A DNA stretch of 64,000 bases from Hyperoplus lanceolatus (Eukaryota > Chordata > Actinopteri > Uranoscopiformes > Ammodytidae), in NCBI GenBank assembly GCA_026929865.2, contig CM049405.1:21563501-21627500 (forward strand), written 5' to 3'. Position 1 is the first letter of the stretch; each line of letters opens with the position of its first letter. The notes below the pieces were generated by a model, which did not search any database, was not told where the DNA came from, and saw only the letters and a program-made list of their open reading frames with translations. The position numbers were made by a program, and so were the translations under genes. Of this stretch, positions 11,703 through 30,679 are shown piece by piece.

Positions 11703-11786
<84 letters not shown>
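11460..11786 (+). mobile_element. L2-type LINE 3' end with (ATT)n tail
   Basis: In the right frame the first part reads GDRAFSRAAPRFWNSLPQHI then SLTIFQSKLKTHLF, the typical end of fish L2 reverse transcriptases, followed by AAGCGCTCTGAGTG and a terminal (ATT)n run at 11704-11786. The poly-Asn frame on the other strand comes from the ATT run and is not a gene. Confidence 0.85.
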
Positions 11787-11787
<1 letters not shown>

Positions 11788-11970
11788 ACTCTTTTGTGAA
11801 TGTGGTGCAGTCAAAAGCAACCTTTACCAACAAAGAGGCTTAGTTGCAGGCAAAGTTAATGCTACAAATCCATGTAGCTTTCAAATGTTCAAATCATTTT
11901 CAGATAAAAGTAATAAATTGTATGGCCACATTGCGTGTCATTTTAGAATCTGCTAGCTATTCCGTTTCCT

Positions 11971-11994
11971 GTGTGTGTGTGTGTGTGTGTGTGT
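11971..11994. repeat. (GT)12 microsatellite
   Basis: Perfect dinucleotide run. The surrounding 11,787-12,770 has no other recognisable feature. Confidence 0.95.
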
Positions 11995-12770
11995 CAGCTA
12001 TTTCTATTTTATCGACAGCTACTGAGGCTGCCCTCAAGATGGAGCCAACACTTCATATATCAGTGAGTAATATTTTGGCTACAAACACACACTGAGACCA
12101 GCGGCTACCACCATTGTGCCTGTGTTTAACTAACCAGTTTATTGCATGTATCTGAATATGCGTACCACTGGTACAGGTTGTAAAGCTGAATTTAAATGCT
12201 TTCATAATTACGTGTAAATTATCACAGTGAGTATAAAATCCCATCTGTACTTGTCTGGCTCGTTGATAACCTCTTAATTTTGCCTAACTAGAGCAATTAC
12301 ATGAACTCGATTGTGAGGTTAGTAACATCGCTTGATCTTACATTCAATTTGGCCTATACATGTTGCCACCATATTTGTGTAACTCCCTATTAAGTTCTCT
12401 CTGACAGACATACCAAAAAAGTAAGTTTTTATTGCATTGATTTCTGTGTACTTTAAAGGCCAACAATAATTAATATGGAAATAGAAATAGCTTTAATAAT
12501 TATATTTAAAAAAACTTCTTTATCAAATGTTTATTCCATAACAGCTACTATGCAAAAAAAATGCTGGGGTATATGATTTCTGATTGGTCAAAGTTAACAT
12601 GAGCAGACACTTTGACAAATCAGAGAGAGGCTCCGATTCTCTGTTCTTATTGGCTGTTGGGACTGTCCATTCACTTTGGCACGACTTTGTTGGTGTAGAG
12701 TGTGTCAGGGAGGGACCAAAGAGAACAAGTGGAACGGTTGAGGTATTTGGATTCCAATCTCTATCCCAAC

Positions 12771-15634
12771 CAGGCCCGGTTCTAGAAAGTTAGATTAGGG
12801 TGGGCCTGTAGAAATTTTAGGTGGGCACACTGGGCAAAGAGACCGAAGATTAGGGATGGGTATCGAGAACCGGTTCTTGTTCAGACCCGGTTCCGAGTCA
12901 ACCAATTCCTTGGAATCGTTAACATGCCTGCTTAACGATGCCGCTTATCGGTTCCGCTCGTAGCAAATGCGTCATGACTTCAGACACGTGCTGCTTTGTT
13001 TTGGTTCAGAACGCAGCAAACATGACGTCGAGGCAGAAGCGCTCTAAAGTGTGGTTGTATTACACATGAAAAGGCAACAATATGGTAAAGTTTCCATTTC
13101 ATCAAATGACTCGTGCACAAGCAAGCACGCAGACTGCGATCCTGACGGTTGAACGTTTAAACGTCCGCTGCCTTACTCGGCACCAGAATTGCCCATCACT
13201 TGGATTTGAACATACAATGTAGGCTATATGAATTAATGTGTGTGTAAGCCTAGGTGTGGGCAAGTGAAAGAGGGAGATACATAAAAAGGCGAGAGCAGCA
13301 TACAAACAGGAAAAAAGGATTTATTTGCTTCCAAAGGCCCGCTGTTTACTCTCGTTCAACAGTTGTTAAATGCTGCCTTGAAACACGGCAGTGGGGACAA
13401 ACGCAAAACAACACAGCGGGACTCGGCGGTCCGGTGGTAAGGAAACTTTATATAGACAGTAAGACACACTTAAAATAACGCTCTCTACCCGATACAAAAA
13501 GCTCTGCCTTGGATTACTTGAGCGATCGATGTGTATAAAACCATCCGCTACGTGTCTGATGAAGGGACATTATATTAGCTTAATAAACAGCGCGGTGAAC
13601 ATAACAGCATACATTGTAAAGCTGAGATGGAGCGGTGACTCCTTGTCGTTGGCGTGGTGAAGAATAAACAAAGTGATACATTCTCTTAAAGCCTTTATGG
13701 CGTATTTATTCTCTTCTTGAATAGCCTACATGACTGTCTACTGTGCAGTCGTGACAGTTTGACCTGAGGCGTTAGTGACATCATCACGTTGGCCTTTCAG
13801 AGTAAGGGCGCAATCATATAATAACACTTAACATACATTAAAGATCTCGTATCCTTCCTGAGAGGGCAAACATGATAATTGTTCTGCATAAAAAGAGATG
13901 GTATTATCTTTTCAAAAGACTTATTTGTGTTTTTTCTGTCAGTTGAATTTTGTTTTAAGTGCCAATGAGCACTGTTAATATTCCAAAAGGCACAAGCTCT
14001 TCCTTGACTGTTTTAAGTATGTGTTTTTAGTTTGTAGGGCACATAAGGGCATTTGGGCTTAAAAACCAAAAAAAAAAATTGTCTGGACCAATTAATGTGA
14101 AAATTGACAATTTCCTAATCCTAAAGTAGCTTGATAATCTTTCAATGCATACACTAGACACTTCTGATCAGATATTAAAGAGAGTTAATACAAACAAACT
14201 AATTTGTACATATTCTCTCACCCAATGAGAATCGATAAGAGAATCGATAAGGAATCGGATCGATAAGCAGAATCGGAACCGGAATCGGAATCGCTAAATT
14301 CTTATCGATTCCTATCCCTACCGAAGATGCGAGCGCGCGCAGGGCGCGCGAGCCGAATTTTTTTGCCCTTGTAAGATCTCTGCGTCTGCTTTTTGGCACA
14401 TTTACTGTGAATTGTGTAGAACACAATATGCAAATAAACTTTGAGTGTTGCTGTGTGGGAGATTTGTTTATTGCATGTTTTTTTTCCCAAAATGTTTATG
14501 AATAACATATAATATACATTATATACAACATAATGTATCTTTTTTTTTAATCGCAGTATTAGCTGTAGGCAGCCTGAGCTGATTGAAGAGAAAGCTTCGG
14601 GACTGGGCAACCTGGATGGTGTTAGTCCAGAGCTATACTATACACACTATATAGATACTGTATATAGTCTTTCCACTATTGCCTCCGATGTCCAGCAGGG
14701 TGAAAGTAGTAGCCAGCCGAAGTCACGACCCTGTTAGGGGGGTCCCCGGGAGATTTTTTTTTACTTTTTTAAAGTGAAATGCATGAATCTGGTGCACTTT
14801 GAGAGGAAAATTAAGAGGCTAAATCTAAGGATTTTTTTTAATTTGGAGACACTGGGTCAGATGAATTAGAAGCTATTGAAGAAAGACACATGGATTTTCC
14901 ATAGAAATATACATTTGAAATAAAATATTATGCAGGGTCCTCTGGGTTGGGCTTGGTGCTCTTTTCTTTTAAATGCAGTGAGAGGAACGAAGCAGAAGAA
15001 CTCTGTTGTCCAGTTGTCTTTTTTTCCACAGACGAGGCTGAAATAGGCTATAGACTATACACAGTGCATGGGCAACAGAGGGCAGCCCCATTTTCAAATA
15101 TTTTTAAACAAACTCAATACACACTGTGCATGCCATGGACTTGAATTTGACGTGATCAGTTAACCTCGGATTACCTCCCAGATGAATTGATTAAATTATT
15201 AAGCTATTAACTATCTACCAAAACATTGTATTCCTTTTATTGTATGATAATTTACATTTATATAATATGATGTTGATATCAAACACACAAACTAAAAATA
15301 AAAAGATAAAAAAAGCAACCGTTCATTTCGCTTATGCCTCGGGCCGGCTCTGCTGACCAGTGACCACTATAAGCGGGTGGGTAACTTGGAGGCAAGCTGT
15401 CCTGCCCACCCAATAATACAATTAGAAGCAATGCATTGTCATGGTATATTCTTTAGTATTAATCAATTGTCTGAATTTTATTTGACATTTTCTTGGACAG
15501 CGAATGAACAGGTCCATCCGATAGTGGGTCTGGACTTCCACCAAAAAAAAAAACATTTTTTTTTTGATTGGGTGGGCACAGCCCACATTTGGGTGGGCAC
15601 GGCCCACCCTGGCCCCTGGCTACCGCCGGCCCTG
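12771..15634 (-). mobile_element. hAT element family X, copy 2 (inverted), with nested hAT
   Basis: Same family as 6932-9539, in the opposite orientation: starts CAGGCCCGGTTCTAGA and ends CTACCGCCGGCCCTG. Perfect 8-bp target duplication ATCCCAAC at 12763-12770 and 15635-15642. A second hAT is inserted at 12851-14320. After removing it the element is about 1.4 kb. No intact transposase. Confidence 0.92.
12851..14320 (+). mobile_element. Second hAT-type element nested in family X copy 2
   Basis: Ends TAGGGATGGGTATCGA and TCGATTCCTATCCCTA form TIRs, with a perfect 8-bp duplication CCGAAGAT at 12843-12850 and 14321-14328. Near the left end a broken frame from about 13023 reads MTSRQKRSKVWLYY, like the start of a BED zinc finger in hAT transposases, but it closes at once. 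Otherwise non-coding. Confidence 0.9.
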
Positions 15635-15642
15635 ATCCCAAC

Positions 15643-16130
15643 TGCCATTTTCTCCCCAAATCCTCCACCCCAGCTTGAAGTCTTCTCATTGATGTAAATC
15701 TTTTCTGCAACAACTGAAATGTATAGCACGCAAAAGCAAAGACACAAAATCAAGACACCCACGAGAGTGTGCAGCTTATCTAAAATTAACGGCTCAATCT
15801 CCATGGAAAATGAAATGTTCAATTCTCCATTTAGTTTTATATCCGATGAGAGCAGCAGTGGGGGTGGAAGCACAACCTGCCAGCTGTAGCCCATACAAAT
15901 TATATGCTAGACAAATATGAAGCTGATGTCTAAAGTTGATTAAAACTCCAATGTTTGCATTTTCTGAACACATTTGGATGTCTTAAATTCTGTTCGGATT
16001 GTTTTTTTCTCAAAGCAGGCTGAAACGCTTGATAATGATATACAGTCAATTATACAATTTGATCATAGTGTTTAAAACTAAATCCACATCTTTGTTATTC
16101 ACCTAAAACTATTTCACATTCACTATATTA
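15643..16130. other. Short gap between hAT copy 2 and the MITE beside hnmt
   Basis: No coding or repeat signature recognised. It is downstream of hnmt and upstream of the HNMT-like gene, so intergenic. Confidence 0.5.
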
Positions 16131-16534
16131 AAAGGTGGAGTCAGTGATTCAGGTCAATGCTTGTTGTCATTGTCAAAATACATTTGTCAATATCAGTGAA
16201 TATCTCCTCATGATCTGCTACTTCACATACTGAATGTATGACGTCCATACTATGTGTGCCCCGAAAAAACAAATCCAGTGTTAATGCACAGTCTAGGCTC
16301 TATAAACATGCATTTGGTGGTTCCCCTTTATTTATATTTACAGAGCCTAAGCGGTGTATGAACACAATTTGGTGGGTCCCCCTTATCTATATTTACAGTG
16401 GCTAGGCTGTTTATGAACATCATTTGTTTTCAGCACACACAGTAAGGACAGGTAGTGGATAAGAGATATTCACTGATTTTGACAAAAAGTGTTTTTGACA
16501 ACAAAGCGTTCTCCAGAATCGCCGGCTTCACCTT
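16131..16534. mobile_element. MITE (AAAGGTGGAGTCAG family), copy abutting hnmt stop
   Basis: Begins AAAGGTGGAGTCAGTGATTC and ends with the imperfect inverted match GAATCGCCGGCTTCACCTT, with TA-containing flanks. A homologous copy lies at 24034-24405. Its right end is about 16 bp from the hnmt stop codon, so it probably forms most of the 3' untranslated region. Confidence 0.7.
16327..16332 (-). promoter_or_regulatory. Candidate hnmt poly(A) signal
   Basis: AATAAA on the minus strand about 220 nt after the hnmt stop codon. It lies inside the MITE at 16131-16534, so if used the poly(A) signal would be transposon-derived. Only the hexamer and its position support this. Confidence 0.35.
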
Positions 16535-16550
16535 TAACATGATGTGTTTT

Positions 16551-25372
<8,822 letters not shown>

Positions 25373-25382
25373 AGCAAATAAT

Positions 25383-25405
25383 CTAGGGGGAAAAAGAACA
25401 GAAAA
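25383..25405 (-). promoter_or_regulatory. hnmt: Splice acceptor before the hnmt start codon
   Basis: On the minus strand a long pyrimidine run (TTTTTCCCCC) ends in TAG ten bases before the ATG. It is a strong acceptor and implies an upstream non-coding exon. The tandem HNMT-like gene has an acceptor in the same place relative to its ATG. Confidence 0.7.
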
Positions 25406-25599
25406 CATTTCCATCAATGGCTAAGAGAGTCAGACTGGCAACTTGTATTTTATCTTCAACACTGTCTGCTGAGGCGGGTGAACACTTCTCTGCCCATGAG
25501 TTGAGCAGCATGGCTGGTGCTGTGACATCGCGTAGGAAGTAAGAGTTTTGCTTTCATATTTGTCTATACGTAAGTCAAGTTATAGGTTGTGATTTTACA

Positions 25600-26360
25600 A
25601 CACACTTGCAGCCGAGTGTGAAGCGGTTGGAATGAGGATCAGCACCTCTAAATCGGAGGCCATGGTGCTCAGCAGGAAACCGATGGATTGTCTACTACAG
25701 GTAGGGAATGAGTCCTTACCCCAAGTGAAGGAGTTCAAGTACCTCGGGGTCTTGTTTGCGAGTGAGGGAACAATGGAACGTGAGATTGGCCGTAGAATCG
25801 GGGCAGCAGGGGCGGTTTTGCACTCGCTTTACCGCACTGTTGTGACGAAAAGAGAGCTGAGTCGTAAGGCAAAGCTTTCGATCTACCGGTCGATCTTTGT
25901 TCCTACCCTCACCTATGGTCATGAAGGCTGGGTAATGACCGAAAGAACGAGATCGCGGGTACAAGCGGCCGAAATGGGCTTTCTCAGGAGGGTGGCTGGC
26001 GTCTCCCTTAGAGATAGGGTGAGAAGCTCAGTCATTCGTGAGGAACTCGGGGCAGAGCTGCTACTCCTTTGCGTTGAAAGGAGCCAGTTGAGGTGGTTCG
26101 GGCATCTGGTAAGGATGCCCCCAGGGCGCCTCCCTAGGGAGGTGTTCCAGGAGCGTCCAGCTGGAAGGAGGCCTTGGGGAAGACCCAGGACTAGGTGGAG
26201 AGATTATATCGCCACGCTGGCTTGGGAACGCCTCGGGATCCCCCAGTCAGAGCTGGTTGATGTGGCCCGGGAAAGAGAAGTTTGAGGTTCCCTGCTCAAG
26301 CTGCTGCCCCCGCGACCCGATTTCGGATAAGCGGTTGAAGATGATGATGATGATGATGAA
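25600..26360 (+). mobile_element. RTE-type LINE 3' end, ORF intact over 217 residues
   Basis: The frame 25632-26285 reads MRISTSKSEAMVLSRKP, KEFKYLGVLF, PTLTYGHEGW, RWFGHLVRM and GRPRTRWRDYI, the thumb and C-terminal region of RTE-clade reverse transcriptases. The tail ends GATTTCGGATAAGCGGTTGA and a (GAT)n run at 26337-26359, typical of fish RTE copies. 5'-truncated, lacking the endonuclease and catalytic RT motifs. It sits about 230 bp upstream of the hnmt ATG, within the probable 5' non-coding intron, antisense. Confidence 0.88.
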
Positions 26361-27862
26361 AATCACTGGGTCAAATGTTGACACAAGGATTGTCTTAATA
26401 GCTTAGAGGCAGTAGTGACTTAACTTTTCCCAGTAGGCCTACCAGTGTTGGTGTTATTTTTAAAAGTACTGTGGTTTTCTTCCACTGCACTGGGTAAAAT
26501 AGTGAAATTCTATTTTCTCCAAACAGCCAGCCATTGCAAATGTATTTTAAATTTTCAGCCATCACACATGCGTGCGTTTCGACCTGTTGCAGCTGGTTAT
26601 GTAACAGAATGAATGGGATGCATCAACATACACCAAACCCAGCTCCCAATATGAAGCCTTTTTTGAGAAACTTCTACGATTTGTGCAATGGACCAACGTT
26701 TTTATTATACTATCTATGGTTTTTACATAGCCTATATTTCACTATGAGACTGGGTTAATCAATAAGAACAGCGCCCTCTAGGGTCATACAATTCTGACAG
26801 GTCACAGCTTTTGGTGCAACACCGGCGTCACTCTTGCTGACCGCTATTATTCTCTGCGCTGAACCTGAGCACGTCACCAGTACAGCAGCTGCTTGTCATC
26901 TCTTTGTTTACAATCGTGACACAGCTGCCGGGTAGGTGAAGCTATTTAGTAAAATGAACCCGGTAGCAGCGCGATCTGACACAGCAGCCGGGATCGTGCT
27001 TGTCGCGTGCGTCCCTCGACGTGTGCAAGGCAGTTGTCGCACGCTCGATCGCTTGCTCGGAGCATGTCACAGCAACTGTTTTTCACCCTTGCATAGAGCA
27101 TTCAGTGTTCAAACTGCAAACAGATTGTGACGACACAACGCGACTTTTCTCTTTCACTTACATGTCGAGCGGGAGTGAGAGTGTGTCCAGGGAGCTCTGA
27201 AGACTGGAGGATAAAACCCTCCCACAGACAGACAGCTTCCCCTGAAGGAGGGCCAACGTGACGAAAGAAAACTCCCCAAGAAAAAATCAATCCAATGATA
27301 AAACACCACACTCACCCCCCAGGCCAAGCCCCCCGTCTATGTTCGTTACACAGGCTACTAACAGAGGGTAGCAGTCATTGTTTAACTACTGCATAGCTCA
27401 TTAACACATAACTGTAAACTCTGACATATGCTGTTCTGCATACCGCTAAAGTAAACAAACATTAAATGGCATTAGAAAAACATCGATGAAGAAAGTCACT
27501 GTTATGTAGCCCTATGTGTAAGTTAACACCAGGGAGTGAAATAATTGGGTTAAAGATAAATGGTTAAGTTTGGGTTATAGCTGTGGATGAATATTTAGTT
27601 GTAGAAAATACCATGAATGCTTTAAAAGGGGCATCTGCACCAGATTGCAGTTTAAATGGACAGTGATAGTATTTTTAACATGCATTAATAATGTTGCCAT
27701 TGGTTTACATTCACGTCACTATGATACTGTATGGAAGTCAGCTTCTAAAAACTGGCTTGACAATCCATCATGCCAATTTTACTTTTGTCAAAGATACATT
27801 TTTGTTGCATTTCACAACCCCTGTATCTCTCCACAAATAAATGCCTGTCTTTGTCTAGAATA
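26360..27862. other. Intergenic or hnmt upstream stretch with CpG-richer core
   Basis: No coding region recognised. Between about 26,800 and 27,300 CpG is clearly more frequent than in the flanks, with a short direct repeat (GACACAGCTGCCGGG near 26,919 and GACACAGCAGCCGGG near 26,979). Candidate promoter region of hnmt. Confidence 0.35.
27162..27300 (-). other. Candidate non-coding first exon or promoter of hnmt
   Basis: A CpG-richer stretch (about 26.8-27.3 kb) stands out from its AT-rich surroundings, and a good minus-strand donor (GTAAGTG, 27155-27161) ends a possible exon at 27162. This could pair with the acceptor at 25383. The upstream boundary is a guess and no transcript evidence is available. 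Confidence 0.25.
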
Positions 27863-27870
27863 ATAGCAGA

Positions 27871-29030
27871 CAAGGTGGAAGTCCAGACCCACTATCAGAC
27901 GGACCTGTTCATTCGCTGTACAAGAAAATGTCAAATAAAATTCAGACAATTAATTAATACTAAAGAATATACCATTACCATGCATTGATTCTAATTGTAT
28001 TAGTGGGTGGGCAGGACAGCCTGCCTCCAAGTTACCCACCTGCTTATAGTGGTCACTGGTCAGCAGCGCCGGCCCGAGGCATAAGCGAAATGAGCGGTTG
28101 CTCAGGGTCCCGACTGCCAGGGGGCCCCCCCAATTTTTTTTTTTTATTTAGTTTTTTTTAGTTTCTGTGTTTGATATCAACATCATATTATGTAAATGTA
28201 AATTATCATACAATAAAAGGAATACAATGTTTTGGTAGATAGTTAATAGCTTAAAGCGGACCTATGATGCTTTTTGACTTTTATGACCTATAAACGTTGT
28301 TAATGATTCATAGTCATGCTTAGCCATACTAAATTATCAAATAATGACTTACATGCATTTCGACGTATTCCCTGCTGACCGTCTGGGGTGTCTGTGCAGA
28401 GCACTAAACACTATTCTAGCCAGTCGAGAAGTCACGTATTCAAAGCGGTCTACCCTTCCGTAACTTTGTGACGTCGCATGTAACTTTGTGAAGTCACCAC
28501 GCGGATGTTTCCATGTATGGTAATGCTGTCACTTCCCTGTTCGCGTCTGCCTCGCGCCCTTATAGGTCCATGCTCGCGCTTCCCGCCACTGAAAGTGTTC
28601 CGGAAGGAAGGTAACCAATCACAACGGAGTGGGGTTTGCAGGGGGGGGGGGGGGGGGGGGAGGGGGAGCGGAGATGGCCGATCGCAGGCGGAGGGAGCGG
28701 AGACTGCCGAAGCACACACACTCAAGTGTTGACAGGACGTGCTGGATCGCCAAAATAAGAGAAAGAGCTTCCCGAAAATCTACATAGTTTTTTGTGATGT
28801 GATTCGTGTCAGGTTGCTCTATAGCAGTGTAAAACAAGAAATTAAGACCAGAAAAGTAGTATAATAGGTCCTCTTTAATAATTTAATCAGTTCATCTGGG
28901 AGGTAATCCAGATGAACCAGTCAGCACGGAACCAGTCTGCGCGCGCTCGCATCTTCGGTCTCTCTGCCCAGTGTGCCCACCTAAAATTTCTACAGGCCCA
29001 CCCAAATCTAACTGTCTAGAACCGGGCCTG
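27871..29030 (+). mobile_element. hAT element family X, copy 3, alternative left end, nested MITE
   Basis: Starts CAAGGTGGAAGTCCAGACC, a point about 110 bp inside copies 1 and 2, and ends with the normal GTCTAGAACCGGGCCTG. A perfect 8-bp duplication ATAGCAGA flanks exactly these ends (27863-27870, 29031-29038). A TTAA MITE is nested at 28255-28874, and much of the 3' half present in copy 1 is deleted. Confidence 0.88.
28255..28874. mobile_element. TTAA-flanked MITE (Kolobok/piggyBac-like target) nested in hAT copy 3
   Basis: Begins AGCGGACCTATGATGC, ends as the imperfect inverse of AGAGGACCTATTATAC, flanked by TTAA at 28251-28254 and 28875-28878. Copies 1 and 2 of the host hAT have a single TTAA at this point. 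CpG-richer than its surroundings and carries a G-run of about 20 at 28639-28660. Confidence 0.85.
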
Positions 29031-29038
29031 ATAGCAGA

Positions 29039-29947
29039 CAATATGTATTGCGTTTTAATTTAAGAAGCAGTTTTTCACTGTGTGGAAAAAGAAGGCTACT
29101 CTTAAGTACAAATAATAATAGGCTTCATAAATAAATAGTTTCAGCATCACTCGTTTTGCAGCCTTGTAAAGGCGTAGGCTTACTTGAGTAAAGTATCCAC
29201 CACCACCAAATACATTTTTTTAATCTCAGAAATGTTTATCTTATATTGATGCAGTCAGCAGAAATAGCAGTATGGTTAAGAAAGGAATATTTTACAAGCT
29301 TTCACAAAAAGATCATCGGTATTTTGAGATAAAAACACGACTATACAGCTCCTATATTTAAAGTTGTTATGATGGGAGACACAGGAATCAGGCCATGAAC
29401 CCAAATAAGATTGTAATTAGGCCACAGACCCCATCTGATTTTCTTCCAGGGAGTAAATCCGGGGGGGTGCTTTTAGTCTGATAAGATTTAGTATCCAGTG
29501 GTCAATGATGTAGTTGTGTGGATGTAAGACTATATGTCTGTCTATAGAAATGTAAGGCATGTAAGTTGTAACCCAGGTGATACTCCTCTGCATTTACTGC
29601 ATCTTCCAACCCCAGCACTCAGACTGACCTTATTGTAGGACTTTCTTAGCCTACATCTTTTCGGCGTAACACTGGAGACTGAAGCAATATAAGTTCTATT
29701 CAAGTTAAAGTAAATCAAAGACCGCTGCTAACTGATTTATTGTGCAATCCACACATTAAAGAATCACCATTGAGTGTATTTGAATCTTAATTTGTTAGGG
29801 TTTTGATTTCCTTTTCCTATAAAAACTGGCTGACATAAACAGGAAGCAACATGTCAACATTTCTTCACCTTGAAGAGATCTTCCTTGTGAGGGTAGTTTT
29901 TGTTATTTTATTAACATTGAACCTTCAGCTTGTGAATGAACTGCACA
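29039..29947. other. Intergenic stretch, no feature seen
   Basis: AT-rich DNA between the thsd7b 3' region and hnmt with no open frame, repeat end or RNA gene that I can support. Confidence 0.5.
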
Positions 29948-29951
29948 TTAA

Positions 29952-30277
29952 AGGAGAAGTACGTGATATTTTCTGTTAATATACATGTTAAATCTCTCTA
30001 TATTCATACAGCAATCAATCACAGTATGCACAGTTCAGGTCTCCCAGTCATTCAGCTTTGCAGTATTTGCCAGTTAAAATTTTGAGTATCCCACTCATGT
30101 GAACCAATTAGGAGACAGAGCAACCGTGAATGAGGACTCGCTGCTCTCCATCATGCCACTATCTGATGAAGACGGCTGTGTGTTCATGTGGAGGTGACAT
30201 TGGGACGAGGGAGGCGACTGCTAACTGCAGTCACTGACAGGAAGTTAGCTAAAAGGACCATATCACTTACTTCTCCT
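29952..30277. mobile_element. Second TTAA-flanked MITE
   Basis: Begins AGGAGAAGTACGTGATAT and ends with its inverse (one mismatch in 18), flanked by TTAA at 29948-29951 and 30278-30281. A different family from the MITE at 28255. Non-coding. Confidence 0.85.
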
Positions 30278-30559
30278 TTAACTAAAACCAGTAAACTTGT
30301 CTCGTTTGTCCTCCATTCGTTGACTCAAGTCATTAATTAGTTGGGCTCGTACTATCTTATCTATTCAACCTCATTGTTCTCGATGGGCCAACTCTGTGCT
30401 GGCAGATCGCATAATCAGGTCAACCCAAAGCCAAGGAGGCAGTGGGCAGAAAAGTATTTTTCTACCAAGCTTCACATCTTTGGAATGAACTCCCTGTGGA
30501 ACTGATGAAGCAAAAACCCAGTCTGACTATCTCTGTCTAATAGTAACAGATACTTATTA

Positions 30560-30612
30560 GGATATCTGTCTGTCTGTCTGTCTCTCACTCTCTCACTCAC
30601 TCTCTCTCTCCT
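30560..30612. repeat. (CTGT)n / (CTCA)n low-complexity run
   Basis: Runs of CTGT, then CTCACTCT and CTCTCTCT in close succession. Confidence 0.8.
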
Positions 30613-30679
30613 GCGACACACACGATTGATTCTACTATATTATGCCTTAAAACACAAGTCATATTTAACAAGTTGAAGG

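Noticed and set aside
11630-11833. Minus-strand frame with a long poly-Asn run
   Set aside because: It is a translation of the (ATT)n tail of an L2-type LINE.
28639-28660. G-run possibly forming a G-quadruplex
   Set aside because: A single homopolymer inside a MITE; length may be a sequencing artefact and no function is suggested.
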